DNA from: CAVYHX01 sp963768415
GTDB lineage: Bacteria > Pseudomonadota > Gammaproteobacteria > UBA9214
Assembly (NCBI GenBank): GCA_963768415.1
Contig: CAVYHX010000041.1
Coordinates: forward strand, 1-33,419
Direction of reading: 5' to 3'
DNA: 33,419 nucleotides
The translations under genes and the position numbers were made by a program. Positions 1-9,111 of the stretch are shown piece by piece. The stretch's first letter is position 1. Each line of letters opens with the position of its first letter. Under the pieces are notes generated by a model that ran no database searches, was not told where the DNA came from, and saw only the letters and a list, made by a program, of their open reading frames with translations.

Positions 1-545
1 AGACCGCACTGCTGGTGCGCCTGACGACGCTCGACGACAGCATCGACGAGCCCAACGAGACCATGACCCTCGGCATCGACAGCGTCGTTGCCGGGACCGT
101 CGGCGATATCTCGGATACCGCCACCGGCACCATCCTTGATAACGATGAACCCCCGACCGTGACCGTCACCGGTGACGGCGGGTTAGCGGATGCCGAGGCG
201 ATCGAGGGCACCCCGCTGGTGTTCACGCTGACCTTGAGTAATCCCAGCGCCGAGCCGATCACGCTGGACCTGGTTGCGACCGACGGCAGCGCCGGCAGTC
301 TGGATTACAACAACACAAATTATGAAGTCTCCACCGACGGCGGCACTACCTGGGCCCCGGCCGGTGGCACCAACGGCACCGAGGTCAGCTTTGCCGCCGG
401 CGAGACCGCACTGCTGGTGCGCCTGACGACGCTCGACGACAGCATCGACGAGCCCAACGAGACCATGACCCTCGGCATCGACAGCGTCGTTGCCGGGACC
501 GTCGGCGATATCTCGAATACCGCCACCGGTACTATTATCGATAAC
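1..545 (+). repeat. Tandem Calx-beta-like coding repeat, period 402 bp
   Basis: Bases 1-113 recur without a single mismatch at 403-515, and similarity continues to about 545. The period is 402 bp (134 residues), one adhesin repeat domain. Exact DNA identity, including third codon positions, indicates recent duplication or gene conversion, and more copies probably lie upstream of the window. Confidence 0.9.
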
Positions 546-2492
546 GATATCCTGGTGACCGACGACCTGTTTGGTCGGGTCACCGAAGCCGCACTTTTTG
601 ATGGACCGGGCGGAAATGATGACGGTAGCCAGGATGATCCTGCGCAACCGGCAGTGAATACTGTGGATAGCGGCACTTTGACCTTCGCCGGTGGGGAGTT
701 GATGGGCGTGAGCTTTGACAGCGGACCCGCAGGTGATGGTGTAGACGACTCGATGAGTAATGATGAACAGTTCATTCTGGAAGCCCGCGATGGTGCGACC
801 GTCCTCTGGCGCCTGACAGTCGACAAGGTGGATGGCGTTACCCCGGACGGTCAAATTGGCGACTACAACTTCACACTGCTTGACAATATTGACCACCAAG
901 ACAGTAATCGCGCTTTCGGTGAGGATACCCTGGAGGTGCAGTTCTCCTATACCGTCACCTCGCCGGGTGGATCCGAGTCAGGTTCGCTGACGATCGACAT
1001 TAACGACGATCGACCCGATACAGTCCAGGTGATTGCCGATGTCGGGGACGCACCGATAGTGACCAATCTGGTCGTGGTACTCGACCGCTCCGGCAGCATG
1101 AATAACCACCCGGGCGGGGATACATCAGCTCCCACGCGTCTTGAACTGGCGAAGGCGGCGATCGCTGACCTGCTGTCAGCCTGGAGTGAGCTGGGCATGG
1201 TCAATGTCATGGTCGTGGACTTCGCCAACTCGGCAACCCATGCAACGGATGGTGCGACCAACGATCCCTGGTTGACTGCGGACCAGGCCAATATATACGT
1301 ACAGGGAATAACCGCCAATTCCGTCACCAACTACCAGCTGGCAGCGGAAGAGGTGATCAGTCTGTTTCCTGGCGGCTCCGATCCCGGTGCAGGCACACCC
1401 CCGGAAGCAGACCAGTCCTATGTCTACTGGTTAACAGATGGTGTGCCCAACCGCGGTAATCTCAATGAATCGAGCTGGACGGATTTCCTGCTCCGCGAGG
1501 ATTTTACCGCCGCTTATGGAGTGGGTGTCGGGCGTGACATTTCCGCAATGGATCCGGATTTACAGGAAGTCGCCTGGCCAAATGACACTGAATTCAGCGC
1601 AGTAAATCCCGATGGGAATCTCATCGTTGTTGGCGATGCCAGGGATTTGGGCGTTACCCTGGTGAGCACAGTGGTCAATCGAGTGGAAGGTAATATCGTC
1701 GATGAGGGCCTGCCCGACTCCACCTTCGGCGCTGACGGACCCGGCCTGCTGGTATCCCTGTCGGTAGACGGGATAACGTACACCTATGACCCTGCCGGAG
1801 ACGGTACGATTACACCCGATGATGGAGGCTCGGCCATAGCGGGGAGTATATTGTCCGTCGATACACCGCTTGGCGGTAATTTGATTTTCGACTTCAGCAG
1901 CGGTGACTACAGCTATGCGATCCCGCAGGTGACTGGCGTCGAAAGCGAGACATTTACCTACAGCGTGGTGGATGCCGAGGGTGATCAAACCGCCACTCCA
2001 AATGAATTCATCATCCGCGTCCATGAGGTGGATGAGGTCATTAATGGTACCGCGAGTTCCGATATTCTTACAGGCGGTGCCGGCGATGAGCTGATCATCG
2101 GCAGGGGTGGCGATGATACTATAAATGGCGGCGATGGCTCCGATGCTATCAGGGGCGGTCCAGGGTCTGACAACCTTACTGGTGGATCCGGCGCAGACAC
2201 TTTCATTTTCCGCTCTCTGAGCGAGGGTGTGGATACTATCCTCGATTACAATAGCGACGAGTCTGACGTACTCGATATTTCCGACATCCTTGCAGGATTT
2301 GAACCCGGCGTTGATACGATAGAAGATTTTGTGAATGTCGCTACGGACGGGACTCTGGCGGTAAATCCGAATCCTTCAGAGCCCGGGTCGTCATTTACTG
2401 ACATCGCGGTACTGGCAAATATCAGTCCCGGAACGACGATTATCGTACAGGTCACCGAGGATGCCACGGAGACGTACATGGTGATGTCCTGA
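3..2492 (+). CDS. C-terminal part of giant RTX adhesin with VWA domain (5' end outside window)
   Basis: The frame is open at the left edge, so this is the end of a larger gene; the in-frame GTG at 15 is not a real start. Counting from that GTG, the 825 visible residues hold two Calx-beta-like repeats (endings of the ATGTI-DND type, residues 1-180), a VCBS/cadherin-like region (about 180-340), a von Willebrand A domain with a DxSxS metal site (DRSGSM, from about residue 350), a second VCBS-like region (about 560-670), RTX nonapeptides of the GGxGxDxxx type (about 680-730) and a C-terminal type I secretion region with a DTFIF motif. Proteins of this build (LapA/VCA0849-like) are exported by a type I ABC/TolC system and mediate calcium-dependent surface attachment and biofilm formation. 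The transporter genes are not in view. Target or ligand cannot be predicted. Confidence 0.85.
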   Translation, partial: TALLVRLTTLDDSIDEPNETMTLGIDSVVAGTVGDISDTATGTILDNDEPPTVTVTGDGGLADAEAIEGTPLVFTLTLSNPSAEPITLDLVATDGSAGSLDYNNTNYEVSTDGGTTWAPAGGTNGTEVSFAAGETALLVRLTTLDDSIDEPNETMTLGIDSVVAGTVGDISNTATGTIIDNDILVTDDLFGRVTEAALFDGPGGNDDGSQDDPAQPAVNTVDSGTLTFAGGELMGVSFDSGPAGDGVDDSMSNDEQFILEARDGATVLWRLTVDKVDGVTPDGQIGDYNFTLLDNIDHQDSNRAFGEDTLEVQFSYTVTSPGGSESGSLTIDINDDRPDTVQVIADVGDAPIVTNLVVVLDRSGSMNNHPGGDTSAPTRLELAKAAIADLLSAWSELGMVNVMVVDFANSATHATDGATNDPWLTADQANIYVQGITANSVTNYQLAAEEVISLFPGGSDPGAGTPPEADQSYVYWLTDGVPNRGNLNESSWTDFLLREDFTAAYGVGVGRDISAMDPDLQEVAWPNDTEFSAVNPDGNLIVVGDARDLGVTLVSTVVNRVEGNIVDEGLPDSTFGADGPGLLVSLSVDGITYTYDPAGDGTITPDDGGSAIAGSILSVDTPLGGNLIFDFSSGDYSYAIPQVTGVESETFTYSVVDAEGDQTATPNEFIIRVHEVDEVINGTASSDILTGGAGDELIIGRGGDDTINGGDGSDAIRGGPGSDNLTGGSGADTFIFRSLSEGVDTILDYNSDESDVLDISDILAGFEPGVDTIEDFVNVATDGTLAVNPNPSEPGSSFTDIAVLANISPGTTIIVQVTEDATETYMVMS

Positions 2493-2558
2493 CAAGGGAC
2501 AGCGATACAAATCCGGAATAGCAGCTTGCCTGTTACCGGGCAGCCAGTTCAAGTCGAG

Positions 2559-2587
2559 GAGGGCAGTAATCACTGCCCTCTTTTTTT
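2559..2587 (+). terminator. Rho-independent terminator after adhesin
   Basis: A perfect 9-bp stem (GAGGGCAGT / ACTGCCCTC) with a 4-nt loop is followed by seven T. It lies 66 bp after the adhesin stop and separates that gene from the lol block. Confidence 0.93.
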
Positions 2588-2634
2588 ATTGGAAAGGGCG
2601 AAATTCACAAGCAGATGTGATTTAATCGCCCGCT

Positions 2635-3882
2635 ATGTTCCGACCCATTGAATTATTTATCGGCCTGCGCTACACACATTCCAAGCGGCGCACGCACTTT
2701 ATCTCCTTCATATCGCTGACCTCCATGCTCGGCATCGCCCTGGGTGTCACGGCGCTGATTACCGTGTTATCGGTAATGAACGGGTTCGAACGCGAGCTGC
2801 GCGATCGTATTCTTGGTATGGCATCGCATGCAACGGTTACCAGCTTCGGCGGACAACTGGCGGACTGGCAGGCTGTCGCACAGGCGCTTGCAGGCCAGCC
2901 GCATGTACTGGCAACTGCCCCGTATGTTGGCGGCGAAACCATGGTCAGTTTTGGCAAGCGCGTGAGCGGTGCCCTGGTGCGCGGTATCCTGCCCGAGCAG
3001 GAAGTGAACGTTTCGAATATTGCCGCTGATATCAAGGCGGGTGATCTGGATCAACTGCAGGCGGGTGAATATGGCATCATCCTCGGCAGCGAACTGGCCT
3101 ATTCCCTGGGCGCGGGAGTGGGCGATGCGGTCACGGTCGTTTCTCCGCAGATCATTGTGGGTCCGACCGGCGTATTGCCGAGGTTAAGGCGGTTTACCGT
3201 CACCGGCCTGTTCGAGGTTGGCATGTATGAGTTTGACCGGGGCGTGGCCCTGGTGCATATGAGCGATGCAGCAAAACTGTTCCGGTTCGGTGATGATGTG
3301 ACCGGTGTGCGGCTCAAACTTGATGATATCTTCGACGCGCCAACTGTTACCCGCAATCTGGCTGGTCAGTTGCATTCCGACTATCGGGTCGAAGACTGGA
3401 CCATACGTCACGCCAATTATTTCCGCGCTGTAAAGACGGAGAAGCGGGTGATGTTTATCATTCTGACACTGATCGTGGCAGTGGCCGCCTTCAATATCGT
3501 GTCAACACTGATTATGGTCGTTACAGACAAGCGCGCCGATATCGCGATCCTGCGCACCCTGGGCGCGACCCCCGGTTCGATCATGACAATATTCATCATC
3601 CAGGGCGTTGTGATCGGAGTGCTGGGGACGCTGCTGGGCGTGGCCGGTGGTGTCGCGCTGGCGCTTAATGTCGAGACGATTGTGCCAGCCATAGAGCAGT
3701 TCTTTAACGTGCAGTTCCTGGCGCCGGATGTGTATTACATCAGCGATGTTCCCTCGGAGCTGCACTGGGATGACGTCTGGATAATGGCGTCGGTGGCCCT
3801 GGTGCTGAGTCTGCTTGCAACGCTGTATCCCGCCTGGCGGGCAGCCCGTACCCAGCCGGCCGAGGCGTTGCGCTATGAGTAA
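2635..3882 (+). CDS. lolC: Lipoprotein-releasing ABC transporter permease LolC/LolE (LolF-like)
   Basis: 415 residues, the family's usual length. This is the inner-membrane permease of the Lol system, which extracts outer-membrane lipoproteins from the inner membrane and passes them to LolA. An N-terminal helix (about residues 25-47) is followed by a large periplasmic MacB-like domain and three C-terminal helices (about 270-400, FtsX fold). The opening FIGLRYTHSKRRTHFISFIS is typical of LolC/E. The lolD start overlaps its last 8 bp, so translation is probably coupled. Only one permease gene is present here; many gammaproteobacteria carry lolC-lolD-lolE, so this may be the single-permease (LolF) type, or lolE may lie elsewhere. 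No good Shine-Dalgarno precedes the ATG. Confidence 0.93.
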   Translation: MFRPIELFIGLRYTHSKRRTHFISFISLTSMLGIALGVTALITVLSVMNGFERELRDRILGMASHATVTSFGGQLADWQAVAQALAGQPHVLATAPYVGGETMVSFGKRVSGALVRGILPEQEVNVSNIAADIKAGDLDQLQAGEYGIILGSELAYSLGAGVGDAVTVVSPQIIVGPTGVLPRLRRFTVTGLFEVGMYEFDRGVALVHMSDAAKLFRFGDDVTGVRLKLDDIFDAPTVTRNLAGQLHSDYRVEDWTIRHANYFRAVKTEKRVMFIILTLIVAVAAFNIVSTLIMVVTDKRADIAILRTLGATPGSIMTIFIIQGVVIGVLGTLLGVAGGVALALNVETIVPAIEQFFNVQFLAPDVYYISDVPSELHWDDVWIMASVALVLSLLATLYPAWRAARTQPAEALRYE

Positions 3883-4562
3883 TATCCTTGCGTGCAACAA
3901 GCTGGTGAAAACCTTCAGTGATGCGGGCAGTATCGTTGAGGTCCTGCGTGATGTGGATTTTTCAGTTGCCGTCGGTGAGCGTGTCGCGATCATGGGTGCT
4001 TCCGGCAGCGGCAAAAGTACGCTGCTGCATCTGCTCGGCGGCCTCGATACCCCGACAACCGGTGAAATCACCGTGGCCGGTAAACCACTCGGCAGCATGA
4101 ATCCGGTACAGCTGGGACGACTGCGCAATCAAAAACTCGGCTTCGTGTACCAGTTCCATCATCTGCTGCCCGAATTCACCGCGCTGGAAAATGTGGCCAT
4201 GCCGCTGCTGATCGGCGGTATCCGGCCGGGCCAGGCGCAGGCAACAGGCGGCAGCCATGCTGGATCGGGTTGGGTTAGCGGCACGCTATGCACACAAGCC
4301 CGGCGAACTCTCCGGCGGTGAACGCCAGCGTGCGGCAGTCGCGCGCGCACTGGTGACCCAGCCTGCCTGTGTACTTGCAGATGAACCCACCGGAAACCTC
4401 GATCGGCAAAATGCCGAGCAGGTCTATCAACTCATGCTGGAACTCAACCGGGAAATCGGTACCAGCTTCCTGGTGGCCACCCATGATGCAAGGATTGCCG
4501 AACGCATGGACCGTATAATGCTGCTGGACGATGGACACCTGAAAATAATGGAAAGCGGTTAA
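3875..4562 (+). CDS. lolD: Lipoprotein-releasing ABC transporter ATPase LolD (one frameshift)
   Basis: This is the ATPase that powers lipoprotein release by the Lol permease on the cytoplasmic side of the inner membrane. Walker A (GASGSGKST) and the Q-loop lie in the first frame; the ABC signature (LSGGERQR), Walker B (VLADEPTGNLD) and the H-loop (ATHD) lie in the next frame. The switch is near 4240-4256. Dropping one G of the doublet near 4250 gives a continuous protein through AAMLDRVGL, as in LolD relatives, of about 228 residues. The start at 3875 overlaps the lolC stop by 8 bp. LolD is essential in related bacteria, so I favour a sequence error over a true pseudogene. Confidence 0.9.
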
Positions 4563-4624
4563 GCGCAGGCCTGCCCGCTGCTAGCGCGTGGCAGATAATT
4601 TGATCACTATGTTCAGGGACGAAC

Positions 4625-6916
4625 ATGTTGAGACTCGCAATAGCCTTTGTAGCAGGCGTGCTCCTGCTGCAGCAGTGTGCTGAACTCCCTCCCTGGTATG
4701 GATACCCGGCGATCCTGATCGCACCGGTGTCACTGCGGTTTAAGGTTCTCCAATTACCATCTGCTGTTATTCTGGGTTTCTTCTGGGCAGCGCTGCAGGC
4801 TGAGCTGGCACTTGCGCCGGCACTGGATGCAGAACATGAAGGCAGGACACTACTGGTAGAAGGCCGGGTGCTGGACATGCCGCAGCACCTGCATAATAAC
4901 GGCTTGCGGTTTCCGTTTTATGTAGAACGCATCGATGCCGGAAAGGGCTGGTCCGAGTTCAATGCCCGGGTACGCCTGAGCTGGTATCGAACGACCCAGC
5001 TGCCGGCAGCCGGCGAGCACTGGCAGCTGGCGGTCCGGCTGAAACGGCCGCGCGGGTTCGCGAATCCGGGTGGCTTCGATTACGAGCGCTGGTTATTTCA
5101 GCAGCGTATACGGGCAACAGGTTATATTCGTGAGGATGAGCGCAACCGGCTTGTCAGCAGGGGCAGCCTGTCGGTAATCGCCCGCTTGCGTTACCGCCTG
5201 CTCGCAGCCAGTGTCGCACTGAATGAACGCAGTCCTTCACTGTCAATGATCCGCGCCCTGACGATTGGCGACCGGAGCGGCATCACCCCGCGGCAATGGG
5301 ATGTGCTGAAGGCGACCGGGACCAGTCACCTGATGGCGATCTCCGGCCTGCACATCAGCCTGGTCGCGGGCATGGTCTTCTGGTGCGCCCGAAAAATCTG
5401 GACTTGCACAGGGAGAGTGACAGAAAGACTGCCGGCGGGGAAAGCAGCGGCTATAGCCGCATTACTCGCCGCGCTGCTGTATGCCTTCCTGGCGGGCTTC
5501 AGTATTCCCACACGGCGTGCCGTACTGATGGTCAGTGTGCTGATGCTGGCAATTCTGTCTGACCGGCATGCCTCCCTCTGCCAATCGATTTGCCTGGCTG
5601 CAATTGTGACCCTCGTGGTGGATCCCCTGTCTGTGCTGGCGGCTGGCTGGTGGCTGTCGTTCTGGGCGGTCGCTGTTATTGCCTATATGGTCACGGGCAG
5701 ACAGGGCAAGCAAACACTGGCCGGTAAATGGGTTGTCATGCACATAGTGCTTGCAGTCACCATGCTACCGCTGTTACTGGTCTTTTTTCAGCAGGCCTCG
5801 ATAATAGCGCCGCTGGCCAATTTCATTGCCGTCCCCTGGGTTGGCATGCTGGTGGTACCCGTGGCCCTGCTGGGAGGATTGCTGTACACACTCACAGAGA
5901 CAGGCGGTGCAACCCTGCTGCTGGTATCTGCATACCTGCTGGATTGGATCTGGCCGTATCTCGAGTGGCTGGCAAGCCCGGAGTATGCACTTTGGCAACA
6001 ACACAAACCTGTTGCCTGGACGCTGCTCCCGGCTGTCGCGGGCATGGCCATCCTGTTCATGCCACGCGGAATGCCGGGGCGCTGGTCAGGATTACTGCTA
6101 TGTGCGCCGTTGCTGGTCGTCAAACCGGCGACGCCGCGAGTCGGGGAGGTATGGTTGACTTTGCTCGATGTCGGGCAGGGCCTGGCGACGGTGATCCGGA
6201 CCGCAAACCGCACCCTGGTCTATGATGCCGGACCGCGCTACAGCCCGACGTTTGATACCGGCGCAGCAGTGGTTGTCCCGTACCTGCGCCACGAGGGCAT
6301 CAAACAGCTGGATCTCCTGGTCGTCAGTCACGGGGACAATGACCACATTGGCGGTGTGGCGTCAGTGCTTGACGCCTTTCCTGTCAGGAAAGTCAGCAGC
6401 GGGGTGCTGGAATCCCTGCACGATATCGAGGCAACCGCATGCAAGCGCGGTGATCGCTGGCACTGGGACAATGTTTATTTTTCCATACTGCATCCCGGGC
6501 CTGGCACCACCCAAAGCGGCAATGACAGGTCCTGTGTCATACGCATCGAGACCGTGGATGGTCAGGGGGTCCTGCTGGCAGGTGACATTGAACGGTCATC
6601 CGAACTGGCGCTGGTACAGGACGGCCAGAAACTTTCGGCAACACTGCTGGTGGTCCCGCACCACGGCAGCCTGACATCGTCAACTCCTGCATTCGTACAG
6701 GCCGTACACCCCCGGATCGCGCTCATTTCCGCCGGCTACAGGAATCGCTACCGGCTTCCCAGGCCGGCTGTCGTGAGGCGCTATGAAGAAACAGGTGCTG
6801 ATCTGTACCAGACCGGCGCGGACGGCGCCATCACCGTGAAGCTGCTGCCAGGGTCTGATGCGCCGGAAATCACCCTGGAAAGATCTGTTTCACGCCACTA
6901 TTGGGATTCCGGTTGA
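4625..6916 (+). CDS. comEC: DNA internalization-related competence protein ComEC/Rec2
   Basis: 763 residues, full length for the family. It forms the inner-membrane channel that carries single-stranded DNA into the cytoplasm during natural transformation. Visible parts are N-terminal hydrophobic helices, a DUF4131/OB-like region (about 60-170), the polytopic Competence domain (about 200-490, with the motif TGTSHLMAISGLHISL) and a C-terminal metallo-beta-lactamase domain (about 510-750) with HGDNDHIGG and PHHGS motifs. An AGGGA ribosome site stands 8 bases before the ATG. It follows lolD by about 60 bp, an order common in Pseudomonas relatives. Competence itself cannot be concluded without pilus and comEA/comF genes. 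Confidence 0.95.
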   Translation: MLRLAIAFVAGVLLLQQCAELPPWYGYPAILIAPVSLRFKVLQLPSAVILGFFWAALQAELALAPALDAEHEGRTLLVEGRVLDMPQHLHNNGLRFPFYVERIDAGKGWSEFNARVRLSWYRTTQLPAAGEHWQLAVRLKRPRGFANPGGFDYERWLFQQRIRATGYIREDERNRLVSRGSLSVIARLRYRLLAASVALNERSPSLSMIRALTIGDRSGITPRQWDVLKATGTSHLMAISGLHISLVAGMVFWCARKIWTCTGRVTERLPAGKAAAIAALLAALLYAFLAGFSIPTRRAVLMVSVLMLAILSDRHASLCQSICLAAIVTLVVDPLSVLAAGWWLSFWAVAVIAYMVTGRQGKQTLAGKWVVMHIVLAVTMLPLLLVFFQQASIIAPLANFIAVPWVGMLVVPVALLGGLLYTLTETGGATLLLVSAYLLDWIWPYLEWLASPEYALWQQHKPVAWTLLPAVAGMAILFMPRGMPGRWSGLLLCAPLLVVKPATPRVGEVWLTLLDVGQGLATVIRTANRTLVYDAGPRYSPTFDTGAAVVVPYLRHEGIKQLDLLVVSHGDNDHIGGVASVLDAFPVRKVSSGVLESLHDIEATACKRGDRWHWDNVYFSILHPGPGTTQSGNDRSCVIRIETVDGQGVLLAGDIERSSELALVQDGQKLSATLLVVPHHGSLTSSTPAFVQAVHPRIALISAGYRNRYRLPRPAVVRRYEETGADLYQTGADGAITVKLLPGSDAPEITLERSVSRHYWDSG

Positions 6917-7008
6917 GCGCTGGAGAATCCCCTGTTTGGCTGCCGACACAAATACAGTATGATTTGCCCCGGTTACTGATTTCCACATCGACAAAGGATG
7001 GTGCTCAC

Positions 7009-7638
7009 GTGCTGGAACTGGTGAAAGCGGGCGGCTGGCTGATGCTGCCAATCATAGCGTGTTCGGTTATAGCGCTGGCGATTATTGTGGAACGCCTGTG
7101 GTCATTGCAGATGCGGCGCGTTCTGCCCAAACATCTGGTCGCACAGGTCTGGCGCTGGGAAAAAGTCAGCCAACTGAACACGGAGAATCTGAAGGATCTG
7201 CAAGCCAGCTCTCCACTGGGTTGCATTCTGGCGGCGGGTATTCTGAACCGCCACCACAGCCGTGAGATTATGAAGGAGGGCATCGAGGATACCGGGCGCC
7301 ACGTGGTGCATGAACTGGAGCGTTATCTCAACACACTGGGAACTATCTCTGCGATCACCCCGCTGCTGGGCCTTCTTGGAACTGTTATCGGGATGATCAA
7401 GGTCTTCGCGGCCATCACCACCCAGGGCGTGGGCAATCCGGGCGCATTGGCTGGCGGTATCTCCGAGGCATTGATTACCACCGCCGCGGGCATGTCAGTC
7501 GCCATACCGACACTGATGTTCTATCGCTACTTCAGGGGGCGCACCCGGATGCTGGTCATCAGGATGGAGCAGGAAGCCCTGAAAATGGTCGAAATCATGC
7601 ATGGTGAACGTGATCATGCAATTGATGAGGAGCGCTGA
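7009..7638 (+). CDS. exbB: ExbB/TolQ/MotA-family proton channel protein
   Basis: A GTG start at 7009 gives the family's usual opening MLELVKAGGWLMLP and a length of 209 residues. An AAAGGA sequence lies 11 bases upstream. Starting further upstream would overlap comEC and add an untypical extension. Three membrane segments lie at about residues 9-28, 103-129 and 145-172, with the conserved glycine- and threonine-rich channel helices. Together with the ExbD partner encoded 3 bp downstream it forms an inner-membrane motor that uses the proton gradient, usually to energise TonB-dependent transporters. This comEC-linked ExbB2 type has no tonB beside it, so the driven partner is unknown. Confidence 0.9.
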   Translation: MLELVKAGGWLMLPIIACSVIALAIIVERLWSLQMRRVLPKHLVAQVWRWEKVSQLNTENLKDLQASSPLGCILAAGILNRHHSREIMKEGIEDTGRHVVHELERYLNTLGTISAITPLLGLLGTVIGMIKVFAAITTQGVGNPGALAGGISEALITTAAGMSVAIPTLMFYRYFRGRTRMLVIRMEQEALKMVEIMHGERDHAIDEER

Positions 7639-7641
7639 CAG

Positions 7642-8061
7642 ATGAATCTGCAACCAGTTGACCAGGACGAGCCAGATATCAATCTGACACCATTGATTGA
7701 TGTGGTGTTTCTGCTGCTGATTTTCTTTATGGTTTCGACCACGTTTGAGCACCAGTCCCGTATACAGATCGAACTCCCGGAAGCATCAGCCGAGCCCGCC
7801 GCTACGCAAGATGATTCCATGGAAATTATAATCGACAGTCAGGGACGCTATTTCATCGGCGACGAGCAGGTTGTAAATACCGAACTGAAAACCCTCAAGG
7901 CGGCTATCAGCAAGACGCTGGGGAGTAACATCGAGCTGCCGGTGATTATTCGCGCGGATGCCAATACGCCCCACCAGGCAGTCGTACGCGCGCTGGACGC
8001 GACCAGTCAGCTGGGCCTGACCCGGATATCGCTGGCAACGTCGAAGATTAAGGAAAACTAG
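7642..8061 (+). CDS. exbD: ExbD/TolR-family biopolymer transport protein
   Basis: 139 residues: a short cytoplasmic N-terminus, one membrane helix (about residues 17-36) with the proton-carrying aspartate (D20 in LIDVVFLLL), and a periplasmic domain. It is the partner of the ExbB channel encoded just upstream; the gap is 3 bp and the ribosome site GAGGAG lies inside the end of exbB, so the pair is almost certainly co-translated. It is followed by lpxK after 33 bp. Confidence 0.93.
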   Translation: MNLQPVDQDEPDINLTPLIDVVFLLLIFFMVSTTFEHQSRIQIELPEASAEPAATQDDSMEIIIDSQGRYFIGDEQVVNTELKTLKAAISKTLGSNIELPVIIRADANTPHQAVVRALDATSQLGLTRISLATSKIKEN

Positions 8062-8094
8062 CACAATGGCGGTCACCGGACCGGGACAGGGCGG

Positions 8095-9111
8095 GTGACA
8101 CGCCTGGAAAACAGCTGGTATACAAATGCACCCTGGCTGATCCTGCTGACACCCGTTTCCATGCTCTTTCGCGTGTTAACAGGTCTGCGCCGACTGGCTT
8201 ACCGGGCCGGGTTGTTACCCAGTTACCGCTTGCCTGTGCCGGTAATCGTGGTGGGAAATTTGACGGTTGGCGGGACCGGGAAAACACCCCTGATTGCCTG
8301 GCTTGCAGACTACGTGCGCAAGGCGGGGTTCAGACCGGGAATTGTCGCGCGTGGTTATCGTGGCAAGGCCGGAACCTGGCCGCAGCTGGTACAACCCGAC
8401 AGCGATCCGGCCATGGTGGGGGATGAAGCGGTAATGCTCGCCGGCCAGACCCGTTGCCCGATCGCGGTTGGGCCGGACCGGGTGGCAGCCGCCCGTGCGG
8501 TGATTGAGGACGCTGCATGCAACCTGATCCTGAGTGATGATGGCCTGCAGCACTACGCACTGGGCCGGGATATTGAAGTGGCCGTTATCGACGGGACCCG
8601 CCGCTTTGGTAACGGCCGCTTGCTCCCGGCCGGTCCACTGCGTGAACCGTTGTCACGTCTCGGGGAAGTGGACCTCGTCGTGGTCAATGGTGGTTCAGGT
8701 GATGATGAATTCAAAATGCAGTTACAGGTGTTTCAGGCGCGCAAACTGAATAATGTCAACAACGAGCGTGACTTAACGACATTCCGCGGGGACGCTGTAC
8801 ATGCAATTGCCGGGACCGGCAACCCCGAACGGTTTTTTACTGCACTGCGTCAGGCAGGCCTGCAGGTTGTGTCACACCCGTTCCCGGATCATCATGTTTT
8901 TCGACAGCAGGATATTGACTTCAATGACGGTCTGCCGGTTATGATGACCGCTAAAGATGCGGTTAAATGCCGCAAGCTGGCAGGCGACAATCTATGGTAC
9001 GTGCCTGTTAACATAGACCTGACACCGGCATTTGGCTCCCGCCTGCTCGATCTGCTCGAGCAGCGGGGTACTACAGGTCAACATTCAGCCAAAGGGAATA
9101 AAGATGGATAA
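8095..9111 (+). CDS. lpxK: Tetraacyldisaccharide 4'-kinase LpxK
   Basis: 338 residues. It phosphorylates the 4' position of the lipid A disaccharide at the inner face of the inner membrane (Raetz pathway). There is an N-terminal amphipathic/membrane-associated segment, then the P-loop GGTGKTP (about residues 60-66), the GIVARGYRG motif and DDGLQHYALGRD. The start is GTG at 8095. The msbA flippase gene that often precedes lpxK is absent; exbD is directly upstream. Its stop overlaps the ycaR start by 8 bp. The presence of lpxK and kdsB shows a lipopolysaccharide-bearing cell. Confidence 0.95.
   Translation: MTRLENSWYTNAPWLILLTPVSMLFRVLTGLRRLAYRAGLLPSYRLPVPVIVVGNLTVGGTGKTPLIAWLADYVRKAGFRPGIVARGYRGKAGTWPQLVQPDSDPAMVGDEAVMLAGQTRCPIAVGPDRVAAARAVIEDAACNLILSDDGLQHYALGRDIEVAVIDGTRRFGNGRLLPAGPLREPLSRLGEVDLVVVNGGSGDDEFKMQLQVFQARKLNNVNNERDLTTFRGDAVHAIAGTGNPERFFTALRQAGLQVVSHPFPDHHVFRQQDIDFNDGLPVMMTAKDAVKCRKLAGDNLWYVPVNIDLTPAFGSRLLDLLEQRGTTGQHSAKGNKDG

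Noticed and set aside
183..899. Long open frame antisense to the adhesin
   Set aside because: It is a by-product of GC-rich repeat coding on the plus strand; the translation has no family pattern and the plus-strand domains are clear.
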